Assembly: GCF_015352955.1 (NCBI RefSeq)
Contig: NZ_JACYOX010000009.1
Coordinates: 1-64,000 of the forward strand
Reading direction: 5' to 3'
Source: Noviherbaspirillum soli
GTDB taxonomy: Bacteria > Pseudomonadota > Gammaproteobacteria > Burkholderiales > Burkholderiaceae_D
DNA length: 64,000 bases
The notes under the pieces are model-generated. The model was not told the origin of the DNA and ran no database searches. It saw nothing but the letters and a program-made list of their open reading frames with translations. Of the stretch, positions 1 to 7,078 are shown in pieces (position 1 is the stretch's first letter; each line of letters begins with the position of its first letter). Both the position numbers and the translations under genes were made by a program.

Positions 1-230
1 GCAACATGATTTGCTGTATGGCCCATTCCCGGACTGGCTCCGGATGTCGTTTCTTCATTGCTCACTCGCTATCGCCCTCCAGGTTGTTGGATATCAGTGG
101 ATGCGACAACTAGCCTGACATAGAGGGTGAAGCAAAAAAAGTGACCCGGCCGCCGGGACGGACTCCCGGCTTGTCCCCACGGCAGTGCAACCGCCTTGCG
201 TCACCCGGCAAGACACGGGCAGCACCGGCG

Positions 231-296
231 CTTTGGCTTTGGCTTTGGCTTTGGCTTCGGCTTCGGCTTTGGCTTTGGCTTTGGCTTCGGCTTTGG
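231..296. repeat. Hexanucleotide microsatellite, about 11 units of GGCTT(T/C)
   Basis: Sixty-six bases consist almost entirely of CTTTGG/CTTCGG hexamers. Three of the units carry C instead of T at the same position. Because the unit is six bases, copy-number change would not shift a reading frame. On the plus strand it would read Ala-Leu/Ala-Ser and on the minus strand Ser-Gln, but no convincing gene contains it. It lies downstream of the minus-strand histidine kinase gene. Confidence 0.9.
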
Positions 297-336
297 AAAA
301 ACAGGTAAATGCAGAGCCTTGGCTTGATCGACCAAA

Positions 337-370
337 GGTGGAATGCCCCTTCGGGGTATTCCACCCTACG
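337..370 (+). repeat. REP-like palindrome with CTACG end (copy 1)
   Basis: A near-perfect palindrome, GGTGGAAT-GCCCC-TTC-GGGGT-ATTCCACC, followed by CTACG. Read on the other strand it starts with GTAG, the conserved head of REP elements mobilised by RAYT transposases. The left flank (GCAGAGCCTT...TCGACCA) is also shared with the copy at 30602-30635, so the repeat unit extends beyond the hairpin. It lies 3' of the histidine kinase gene and could also act as a 3'-end hairpin. Confidence 0.85.
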
Positions 371-417
371 ACAGACGCCGCACCTTATTCCCGCTTCGGG
401 CAGCGCCGCCCCACCCA

Positions 418-1815
418 TTACCCCACCGGATGCACATTCCCAACCTCCTGCTCCTCCTGCGCCAGCGCAAAGCTGACCGAGAACACGGTGCCACGACCGC
501 CCCCGCCCGGCCACACCTTCAGTTCGGCATCATGGTCAGTGACAATGTCCCGCACGATGGCCAGTCCCAGGCCGCTGCCGGCGACGTCATTGTTGAGCCG
601 ATAAAAGCGGCTGAAGATCAGGTCAAGTTCATTCGCCGGTATGCCCGGCCCGTCGTCCTCCACCTGCAGCAGGCCGCGGCCGTCGGCCTCGTGGCAGCTT
701 ACCGTGACCCTGCCGCCCGGCTGGGTATAGCGGATGGCATTGTCGACCAGGTTGTCGATCAGGTCGCGCAGCAGGAAACGGTCGCCCGCGATGGTCAGTG
801 GCGCCAGCTCGAAGCCGAGGTCGATCTGCTTCTTGTCGGCTTCCTCGACAAAATGCTGGATCGAGTCCTGCACCAGCTTGTCGAGCTGCACCGGGTACAG
901 CCGGGTTTTCTGGAACTGGCTGGGCTCGGCCCGCGCCAGCGCCAGCAACTGGTTGGTCTGGCGGATCATGCGCTCGGTGGACGCCAGCATCATCGCCACC
1001 GATCGGGCGCTGTCGGGATCGCTGGCATGGCGCCGGTCCATCCACTCCAGCTGGGTCTTGAGCCCGGCCAGCGGCGTGCGCAGCTGGTGCGCGGCATTGG
1101 CCAGAAAATCCTGCTGGCTGCGGGCCGCCCGGCGCACCCTTTCCAGCAGGCCATTGAAGGCGGCGGCCACCGGCTTGAGTTCCAGCGCCATCGGGTCGTC
1201 GGGCAGGTTCGCCAGGTCGTCGTCGGCGCGGCCGTGCAGGTTGGACTGCATCGCCCGCAACGGCGCCAGGCCGCGCGTCACGGCAATCCAGACGATCGCA
1301 ACAGACAGCAGCGTCAGCAGCAGTTCATGGACCAGCAGGCCGGCGAAGTTCGAGCCCGAGCGCACGCTGATGCGCTTCCACAAGGTTTCGGCAACGCAGA
1401 TCGTCACGGGTTCGCTGCCGACCAGGGTGGACAAGGTGATCACGCGGATGGCCACGCCGCGCATGCGGCCGTCGCGCGCCTCGGGCTCGTTCATCGCCTT
1501 GGGCTCCGGCATTTCCGGAAAATCGGCATCGCCGGCGACGATCTCGCCCTTGTGGTTGCGCACCACGAAATACACGGCATCGACATGGTCCAGCCGCAGC
1601 ACCTGCTCGGCTTGCCGCGACAGGTCGACCACGATGCCGCCATCGCGCTGCGTCACATAGGGCAGCAGCGCCCAGGCCACGTCGGCCAGGCTCTGGTCGA
1701 AGGCGATCTGGGTCGGACGCCAGGCCAGCAGGTAGGTGCCGGCCGCGCCGATCAGGTTAAGCAGGAGCAGCGGCAACAGCAGCCACTTGAGCAGGCTCAG
1801 CCGTATGCTGCGCAT
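418..1815 (-). CDS. Two-component sensor histidine kinase, TctE/QseC-like
   Basis: A 465-residue inner-membrane kinase that should autophosphorylate and pass phosphate to the regulator encoded just upstream. The start at 1815 (MRSIRLSLLKW) lies one base beyond the regulator's stop codon; an earlier in-frame Met would overlap the regulator. One membrane helix is at residues about 9-32, then a periplasmic sensor region to about 150, a second helix near 165-185, and a HAMP-like linker. The H-box ANAAHQLRTPL carries phospho-acceptor His243. The N-box (DNLVDNAIRYT) and the DDGPGIP and GSGLGLAIV glycine boxes of the ATPase domain are intact. The N-terminal half resembles the 2CSK_N sensor domain of TctE. 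The ligand is unknown. The RND metal-efflux operon lies nearby on the other strand, but a regulatory link is only inferred. Confidence 0.93.
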   Translation of the reverse strand: MRSIRLSLLKWLLLPLLLLNLIGAAGTYLLAWRPTQIAFDQSLADVAWALLPYVTQRDGGIVVDLSRQAEQVLRLDHVDAVYFVVRNHKGEIVAGDADFPEMPEPKAMNEPEARDGRMRGVAIRVITLSTLVGSEPVTICVAETLWKRISVRSGSNFAGLLVHELLLTLLSVAIVWIAVTRGLAPLRAMQSNLHGRADDDLANLPDDPMALELKPVAAAFNGLLERVRRAARSQQDFLANAAHQLRTPLAGLKTQLEWMDRRHASDPDSARSVAMMLASTERMIRQTNQLLALARAEPSQFQKTRLYPVQLDKLVQDSIQHFVEEADKKQIDLGFELAPLTIAGDRFLLRDLIDNLVDNAIRYTQPGGRVTVSCHEADGRGLLQVEDDGPGIPANELDLIFSRFYRLNNDVAGSGLGLAIVRDIVTDHDAELKVWPGGGGRGTVFSVSFALAQEEQEVGNVHPVG

Positions 1816-1816
1816 C

Positions 1817-2482
1817 CTAGCGCTCGGATTCCAGCATGTAGCCGAAGCCGCGTATCGTGCGCAGCGCCAGGCCGGCGTCGCCGAGCTTGATGCGGATGCG
1901 CGAGACATAGACTTCCACCGCGTTCAGCGTCAGTTCCTCGCCCCATGGCAGGATGGCATCGATGATCTGCTGCTTCGAGACGACCCGGCCGCTGTGCCGG
2001 ATCAGGTATTCCAGGATGCCCCATTCGCGCACCGACAACTCGATCGGCCGGCCGCGCACCATGGCCCGGCGCGCGGCGGTGTCCAGCGTCAGTTCGCCCA
2101 TCTTGACGCTGGTCTGGGCCGGGCTGGCCCGGCGCAGCAGCGCCCTGACCCTGGCCACCAGTTCCGGCGTGGCGAAGGGCTTGGCCAGATAGTCGTCGGC
2201 GCCCAGCTCCAGGCCGAATACCCGGTCTTCCACCGCATCGCGCGCGGTCAGGAGCAGCACCGGCGTGGTGCTGCCGCGGGCGCGCAGCCGGCGCACCACC
2301 TCGAAACCGTCGATGCCGGGCAGGCCGATATCGAGCACTACCACGGCAATGTCGCGCCGTTGAAGGGCCAGGTCGGCATCGCGGCCGTTGGACACGACAT
2401 CCACCACCATGCCATGGTTGGTCAGGTTGCGGGCGATGCCATCGGACAGGACGGCATCGTCTTCGACTAAAAGCACATGCAT
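1817..2482 (-). CDS. OmpR/PhoB-family response regulator, TctD/QseB-like
   Basis: A 221-residue transcriptional regulator. The receiver domain (residues 1-115) has the acidic pair Asp8/Asp9, phospho-acceptor Asp51 in VVVLDIGLPG, the Thr in LLLTARD and Lys in LAKPF. The C-terminal winged helix (about 125-220) ends with the usual RIRIKLGD...RTIRGFGYML pattern of the OmpR family. The gene is first in an operon with the kinase (one-base gap). OmpR-family proteins bind direct repeats about 11 bp apart, and three such repeats lie upstream of the RND operon at 4473-4499, so that operon is a candidate target. Specific function is not provable from sequence alone. Confidence 0.93.
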   Translation of the reverse strand: MHVLLVEDDAVLSDGIARNLTNHGMVVDVVSNGRDADLALQRRDIAVVVLDIGLPGIDGFEVVRRLRARGSTTPVLLLTARDAVEDRVFGLELGADDYLAKPFATPELVARVRALLRRASPAQTSVKMGELTLDTAARRAMVRGRPIELSVREWGILEYLIRHSGRVVSKQQIIDAILPWGEELTLNAVEVYVSRIRIKLGDAGLALRTIRGFGYMLESER

Positions 2483-2485
2483 TGC

Positions 2486-2601
2486 GTAGGGAGCGATAGG
2501 CAGGATTCAGGACGCCCATTGTAGGGGAAAAGCGCAACGGCCGGCCTGGGGCCTGCCTATGATCCGGACTGCTTCAGTTATTGATGCGCTATCGCTCCTA
2601 C
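2486..2601. repeat. Inverted repeat spanning the divergent promoter region
   Basis: GTAGGGAGCGATAG at 2486-2499 is repeated in inverted form as CTATCGCTCCTAC at 2589-2601, differing by a single extra G. The arms are about 90 bases apart and lie just upstream of the response-regulator gene and the glycosyltransferase gene, which diverge from here. They may be paired operator half-sites or the ends of a small mobile remnant. Nothing else distinguishes these possibilities. Confidence 0.5.
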
Positions 2602-2620
2602 CATTTACCGATGGAAAATA

Positions 2621-4354
2621 ATGTCTGAAAATACGGATTGCCGACAATCCTGCCCGGAGATGCGCTTGCTTCCTCCTGATTCTGCGAGGCTCGACAATGC
2701 ATTCCCGGCCCGTTGGCTGGTATGGCTCGTTGCGCTCCTCTTCGTATTTGCCGGACTCGGCAGTCCCGGCATTTCCGATAACAACGAAGGCCTGTATGCC
2801 GAGATATCGCGCGAGATGCTGGTTTCGCATGACTGGCGGCATTGGGTCATCCCGCATCTGAACGGCCTGCCCTATCTGGAGAAGCCGCCGCTGCTTTACT
2901 GGCTTACTGCGCTGTCATTTTCCCTGTTTGGCTTGGCGGAATGGTCGGCCCGGCTCGTGCCGGCCATCTCCGCCCTGTCGTGCGTGGCCATGATGCTCCG
3001 GCTTGGCAATGCGATCCAGAGGCCGCGCGCCGGGCGGCTTGGCGCCTTCATGTTCATTACCGGCCTGGGCGTGTCCATCATGTCGCGCCTGCTCATGTTC
3101 GACATGCTGCTTGCCGCATGCCTGACCGGCGCATTGTTTTCCGGCTACCGCTATCTCACCGAGGGCAATCCTGCACAACTGCGGTGGTCGATGCTCTGGC
3201 TGGGACTGGGGATTCTGTCCAAAGGGCTGGTGGCATTGCTGCTTTACCTGCTGGTCGTCGGCGTCTTCCTGCTGAGCATTGCAGGGCTGGGCAGCGCCCT
3301 GTTCCGGGCAGCGGCCGGGATGCTGCGGCCGGACGCACTTGCGTTGCTGCTGGCGATCGTCCTGCCGTGGCATATTGCCGCTTCTCTTGCCGAGCCCCTG
3401 TTCCCCTGGCTTTATTTCGTCAATGAACATGTGCTGCGTTTCCTCGGCAAACGCGAGCCGCATGATTATTACAATGGGCCGTTCTGGTATTACCTGCCGC
3501 GCGTCATGCTCTACCTGTTCCCCTGGCCATTGTTCGTGCTGGGCCTGTTGGGTCGTCAGCAGCCCTTGCTGGCCGCAGGCACGGCGACGCTGCGCCGCTT
3601 TCTCTTTGTCGCATGGCTACTTCCCTTGCTGTTCTTTTCCCTGTCGCAGGCCAAGGCAAATTATTACCTCGTGGTCGTCATGCCGTTCGCAGCATTGCAT
3701 CTGGCGATTGCGCTGGAAAACCGCGGCTTGCAGCGCCCTGCCGTGATCTCCTGGCCTGGATATGCAATCGCTGTTCTGGGGGCCGCGCTCTGCCTGGCCG
3801 GCTGGCTGCGACCGGCGCTCACGGACAAGCCGCTGCAAATCTCCGATGTCAGCCTGCACACGCTGCTGCTTGCCGTATTTGCCGCCATCGGGCTGCTTGG
3901 CTTCCTTTGTTCGCTCCTTGCGCGTCGCCTCACTGCCGGCATGGGCGCCTATCTGATGCTGCCGATGGTGCTTGGCGCCTTCACCTATTCGGTGGTGATG
4001 GCCATGCAGCCGCTGGAGACGGCAAAACCACTGGCGCAATGGCTGCAGCGCGAAGCGAGCGGGCACGAAGTCTATCTGTACCGGAACTTCGAGGACATAT
4101 CGTCGCTGCCTTTTTATCTGGAACAGCCCTTGCACATCGTCGATTCCCGGAGCCGCGACCTGCTTTGGGGTAACCGGCTCAAGCCAAGCAGCCTGATGTG
4201 CAGCGACAATGAATTCAACGCCATCGTGCAGTCGCGGAAAAAGATTGCCATTATCGTGATGGATCGTCATCTGCAGGCGTTTCGCGCCCGTCCTTACGCG
4301 GCACGCTTGCAGGAACGCAAGCACATTGGACGCCTGACGGTTTTCATGGATTGA
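2621..4354 (+). CDS. ArnT-like (GT39/PMT_2) membrane glycosyltransferase
   Basis: A 577-residue multi-pass protein of the GT-C fold. These enzymes move a sugar from a polyprenyl-phosphate carrier to an acceptor such as lipid A or a protein on the periplasmic side. After a polar 35-residue N-terminus there is a first helix (WLVWLVALLFVFAGLG), then the acidic loop ISDNNEGLYAEISREML, matching the D/E loop of the PMT_2 family, and YLEKPPLLYWLTALSF, which is highly characteristic of ArnT-like proteins. About 11-12 hydrophobic segments follow, and a soluble tail of about 120 residues. No pmrHFIJKLM-type genes adjoin it, so the sugar donor and acceptor are unknown. The ATG at 2621 is the first Met after the divergent promoter region. 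Confidence 0.85.
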   Translation: MSENTDCRQSCPEMRLLPPDSARLDNAFPARWLVWLVALLFVFAGLGSPGISDNNEGLYAEISREMLVSHDWRHWVIPHLNGLPYLEKPPLLYWLTALSFSLFGLAEWSARLVPAISALSCVAMMLRLGNAIQRPRAGRLGAFMFITGLGVSIMSRLLMFDMLLAACLTGALFSGYRYLTEGNPAQLRWSMLWLGLGILSKGLVALLLYLLVVGVFLLSIAGLGSALFRAAAGMLRPDALALLLAIVLPWHIAASLAEPLFPWLYFVNEHVLRFLGKREPHDYYNGPFWYYLPRVMLYLFPWPLFVLGLLGRQQPLLAAGTATLRRFLFVAWLLPLLFFSLSQAKANYYLVVVMPFAALHLAIALENRGLQRPAVISWPGYAIAVLGAALCLAGWLRPALTDKPLQISDVSLHTLLLAVFAAIGLLGFLCSLLARRLTAGMGAYLMLPMVLGAFTYSVVMAMQPLETAKPLAQWLQREASGHEVYLYRNFEDISSLPFYLEQPLHIVDSRSRDLLWGNRLKPSSLMCSDNEFNAIVQSRKKIAIIVMDRHLQAFRARPYAARLQERKHIGRLTVFMD

Positions 4355-4472
4355 CCCGGATTGACAGGCAAGCTGCGTTGCTGCGAGGTTCCGGCCAGCC
4401 AAACAGGGCAATGCGACCTGGCAACGTCAGCAACCTGCAAGAAACCCATCAGATGGAAAAGCGCTGCTGGCC

Positions 4473-4526
4473 GTCAGCGTTTTGTCAGCAATTCCTCAGT
4501 TGCCTGACAGGAAGCAACTCTAGGAT
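4473..4526 (+). promoter_or_regulatory. Putative response-regulator operator and promoter of the RND operon
   Basis: GTCAG at 4473-4477, GTCAG at 4484-4488 and CTCAG at 4495-4499 form three direct repeats with exactly 11-bp periodicity, one helical turn. This is the arrangement expected for tandem OmpR/PhoB-family sites. A -10-like TAGGAT lies at 4521-4526, so the last repeat sits where a class II activator would replace a weak -35. It is about 90 bases upstream of the first efflux gene. The likely binder is the regulator encoded at 1817-2482, by inference only. Confidence 0.55.
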
Positions 4527-4616
4527 GACTCCGCCGGCGAGGTCTTGCGCCTGTTTTCCAATGACCGTCCGGCCCCCGCGGGATGGGACGTTGTTTCACT
4601 GATCACGTAACAGTAC

Positions 4617-5909
4617 ATGAAGAAGTTTATTCTGCTGCTCGCCTGTGCATTGTCATTGCCGGGCGTCCACGCCGTCGCGGCCCAGGACACCGGCATGGCC
4701 CTGAGGCTGGAAGATGCGCAACGCATCGCCCTGGACAGCAACCACGACCTCAGGCTGGCGCTGACGGCATTGCGCAATGCGCAGGCCGGCGTGCGCTCGG
4801 CCGACGTCGGCCCCAATCCGCTGCTGACCCTGCAAACCATCAACATCAATCCATCCCAGGGCGTGGGCGGCGGGTCGCTGCGCAACAAGGCGGTCGACAC
4901 CACGGTGCGCATCGACCAGCAGATCGAACGCGGCGGCAAGCGCGCGCTGCGGGTTGAAAACGCGCAATTGCTGGAGCAGGCCGCGCGCAACGACCTCGGC
5001 GACGTGCGGCGCCAGATGCGGCTGGCGGTGGCGCAGGCCTATTACGACCTGCTGGAAGCGCAGGAGCGGCGCGACATCGTGCGCGAGACCGCGAGCCTGT
5101 ACGACCGGACCCGGGAAGCGGCCGTGCAGCGCCGCAAGGCCGGCGACATCGCCGGCGCCGACGTGGCCCGCGTCGAAGTCGATGCGCTGCGCGCCGCCAA
5201 CGATGTGAACCAGGTCGAAGCCGAGGTGCGGCGGGCGCAGCAGACGCTGTCGCTGGCGCTGGGCGGCCTGGCCGGCACCACCGACCTGCGCGCCACCGAC
5301 GCCTGGCCGGTGGCGGACCCCGACCTCGCCTACGAGGCAATGGCCGACGCGGCCATCGGCAACCGCGCCGACATCCGCGCCGCCGAAGCCCGGGTCCGTG
5401 CCGCCGATGCCGCGCTGCGTCTGGCCCTGTCGCTGCGCACCCGCGACGTGACGGTCGGCGTACAGGCCGAACACTGGCCGCAGAACGGCGCCAACAACCA
5501 GGGCAGCGGCAATAGCGTCGGCATCTCGATCCAGATTCCGCTGTTCCTGCAGAACCAGTTCACAGGCGAGATCCGCAGCGCCCAGGCGGCGGCCGACAAT
5601 GCCTCGGTCGCGCTGGAAAAGGTCCGGGCCGCGGCCCGCGGCGAACTCATCGTCAGCGCCAGCGACGCGCGCCAGGCCGCCATCCGCCTGCGCCGCTACG
5701 ACACCGAACTCCTTGCAGCGTCCGCCAAGTCGGCGGATGCTGCTGAATACGCATTCCGCAATGGCGCGGCCGGCGTGATGGATGTGCTCGATGCGCGCCG
5801 CACCCGCCGCGCCACGCTGCTCGAAGCGGCCGCCGCCCGCGCAGATCACGCAAAAGCACTGGCCGCCTGGGAAGCCGCCAAATCCAATGCCTCCGGAGAC
5901 CAGCCATGA
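4617..5909 (+). CDS. Outer-membrane efflux channel of an RND system (CzcC/TolC family)
   Basis: A 430-residue TolC-type protein forming the outer-membrane exit duct of a tripartite efflux pump. The N-terminal signal peptide MKKFILLLACALSLPGVHA is followed by two long alpha-helical/beta-strand repeats typical of the OEP family. Examples are the conserved block RLEDAQRIALDSNHDLR near the N-terminus, the QAYYDLLEAQERRDI helix around residue 145, and GISIQIPLF near residue 303. No lipobox Cys is evident, unlike CusC-type proteins. The last bases overlap the start of the adaptor gene (ATGA), indicating translational coupling in a C-B-A operon. Confidence 0.9.
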   Translation: MKKFILLLACALSLPGVHAVAAQDTGMALRLEDAQRIALDSNHDLRLALTALRNAQAGVRSADVGPNPLLTLQTININPSQGVGGGSLRNKAVDTTVRIDQQIERGGKRALRVENAQLLEQAARNDLGDVRRQMRLAVAQAYYDLLEAQERRDIVRETASLYDRTREAAVQRRKAGDIAGADVARVEVDALRAANDVNQVEAEVRRAQQTLSLALGGLAGTTDLRATDAWPVADPDLAYEAMADAAIGNRADIRAAEARVRAADAALRLALSLRTRDVTVGVQAEHWPQNGANNQGSGNSVGISIQIPLFLQNQFTGEIRSAQAAADNASVALEKVRAAARGELIVSASDARQAAIRLRRYDTELLAASAKSADAAEYAFRNGAAGVMDVLDARRTRRATLLEAAAARADHAKALAAWEAAKSNASGDQP

Positions 5910-7078
5910 ATTCCAAGAAACGCATCCAGACCGTCCTGACCGTCGCCGTGGCGGCCGCGCTGGCGCTGGGCGCCATCAGCCTCACCCGCCATCTGCAGGC
6001 AGCCAACCAGCCGGTCGTCGCCGAGCCGGAGCAGGTCGCCAGCCCCGTCAACCAGAACGGCGTGCTGCAGTATCCCGCCAATGCGCCGCAACTGTCGACG
6101 CTGCGCACCGAAACCGCCGCTGCCCTGCCGCTGCCGGTGTCGGAGCCGCTCAACGGCCGCCTGGCGCTGGATGAAAACCGCACTGCCCGCATCTCCAGCC
6201 CGATCGCGGGCCGGGTGCTGGCGGTGCGCGCCGAGGTGGGCGACCGCGTCGCGCGCGACGCCGTGCTGCTCCAGGCCGATGCGCCGGAACTGGCTGCCGC
6301 CGACGCCGACAACCAGAAGGCCGTGGCCGACGAGCGCCGCAAGAAACTGGCCTACGATCGCGCCCGCACCCTGCTGTCGCATGAAGTGGTGCCGCAGAAG
6401 GAAGTCGAGGCCGCCGAGGCGGATTACCGCCAGGCAGTGGCCGAGAGCCGGCGCAGCGCCTTGCGCCTGAAGAACCTGCATGCATCCGGCGCCGACAACG
6501 GCAGGTTCAACCTGCGTTCGCCGCTGGCGGGCGTGGTGGTGGAGCGCCAGGTCACGCCTGGCATGGAGCTGCGGCCCGACCAGGCCGCGCCGCTGTTCGT
6601 GGTCAGCGATCCGGCCCGCCTGTGGCTGCTGGTGGATGTGCCCGAGCGCAACCTCGGCCGGGTGCAGTCCGGCCAGAAGGTCGGCATCGAGACGGAGGCC
6701 TATCCGGGCGTGCAGTTCGCCGGCACTGTCGAGAAGGTCGGCTTCGGCCTGGACCCGGCCACCCGCCGGGTCCAGGTGCGCTGCACCGTTGACAATGCCG
6801 ATGGCCGCCTGCGGCCGGAAATGTTTGCCCGCGTCTCCTTCCTGGCCGACAACAACCGGCGCGCGATTGCGCTGCCCAACGGCGGCCTGGTGACCGAGGG
6901 CATCCATACCTATGCCTTCGTCGAAAAGGCGCCCGGCGCCTTCGAGAAGCGCCAGGTCACCCTTGCGCTGCGCGGCCGCGATGTCAGCTTTGTTGAAAGC
7001 GGCCTGTCGGCCGGTGAAAAAGTGGTGGTGGAAGGCGCGCTGCTGCTGAATGCGGAAATGGCGTCCCATGCTCGATAA
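5906..7078 (+). CDS. Periplasmic adaptor (membrane-fusion) subunit of the RND efflux pump (CzcB-like)
   Basis: A 390-residue membrane-fusion protein that bridges the inner-membrane pump and the outer-membrane channel. An uncleaved N-terminal anchor (TVLTVAVAAALALGAISL) is followed by a biotinyl-lipoyl-like half at about 90-125 (ARISSPIAGRVLAVRAEVGD). A coiled-coil hairpin rich in Ala/Glu/Arg spans about 130-190. The second half of the lipoyl domain has FNLRSPLAGVVVERQVTPG, and beta-barrel and membrane-proximal domains follow. There is no His-rich N-terminal metal-binding stretch, unlike classical CzcB. It overlaps the channel gene by 4 bases and the pump gene by 11. Confidence 0.9.
   Translation: MNSKKRIQTVLTVAVAAALALGAISLTRHLQAANQPVVAEPEQVASPVNQNGVLQYPANAPQLSTLRTETAAALPLPVSEPLNGRLALDENRTARISSPIAGRVLAVRAEVGDRVARDAVLLQADAPELAAADADNQKAVADERRKKLAYDRARTLLSHEVVPQKEVEAAEADYRQAVAESRRSALRLKNLHASGADNGRFNLRSPLAGVVVERQVTPGMELRPDQAAPLFVVSDPARLWLLVDVPERNLGRVQSGQKVGIETEAYPGVQFAGTVEKVGFGLDPATRRVQVRCTVDNADGRLRPEMFARVSFLADNNRRAIALPNGGLVTEGIHTYAFVEKAPGAFEKRQVTLALRGRDVSFVESGLSAGEKVVVEGALLLNAEMASHAR

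Larger units (their letters stand above)
1..417. other. Intergenic left edge of the window
   Basis: No gene is supported here. One forward frame is open from base 2 to a TGA at 116-118 (about 38 codons, ending in ...VVGYQWMRQLA). It could be the tail of a gene entering from the left, but codon use does not settle it. The rest holds a hexanucleotide repeat (231-296) and a REP-like palindrome (337-370), both listed separately. Confidence 0.4.

Noticed and set aside
231-296. Short-period repeat considered as a CRISPR-like array
   Set aside because: The unit is six bases with no spacers, and no cas genes are in the window.
343-1890. A long plus-strand frame across the histidine kinase
   Set aside because: Gln/His/Arg-rich shadow of the conserved minus-strand kinase; it also runs through a REP-like palindrome.
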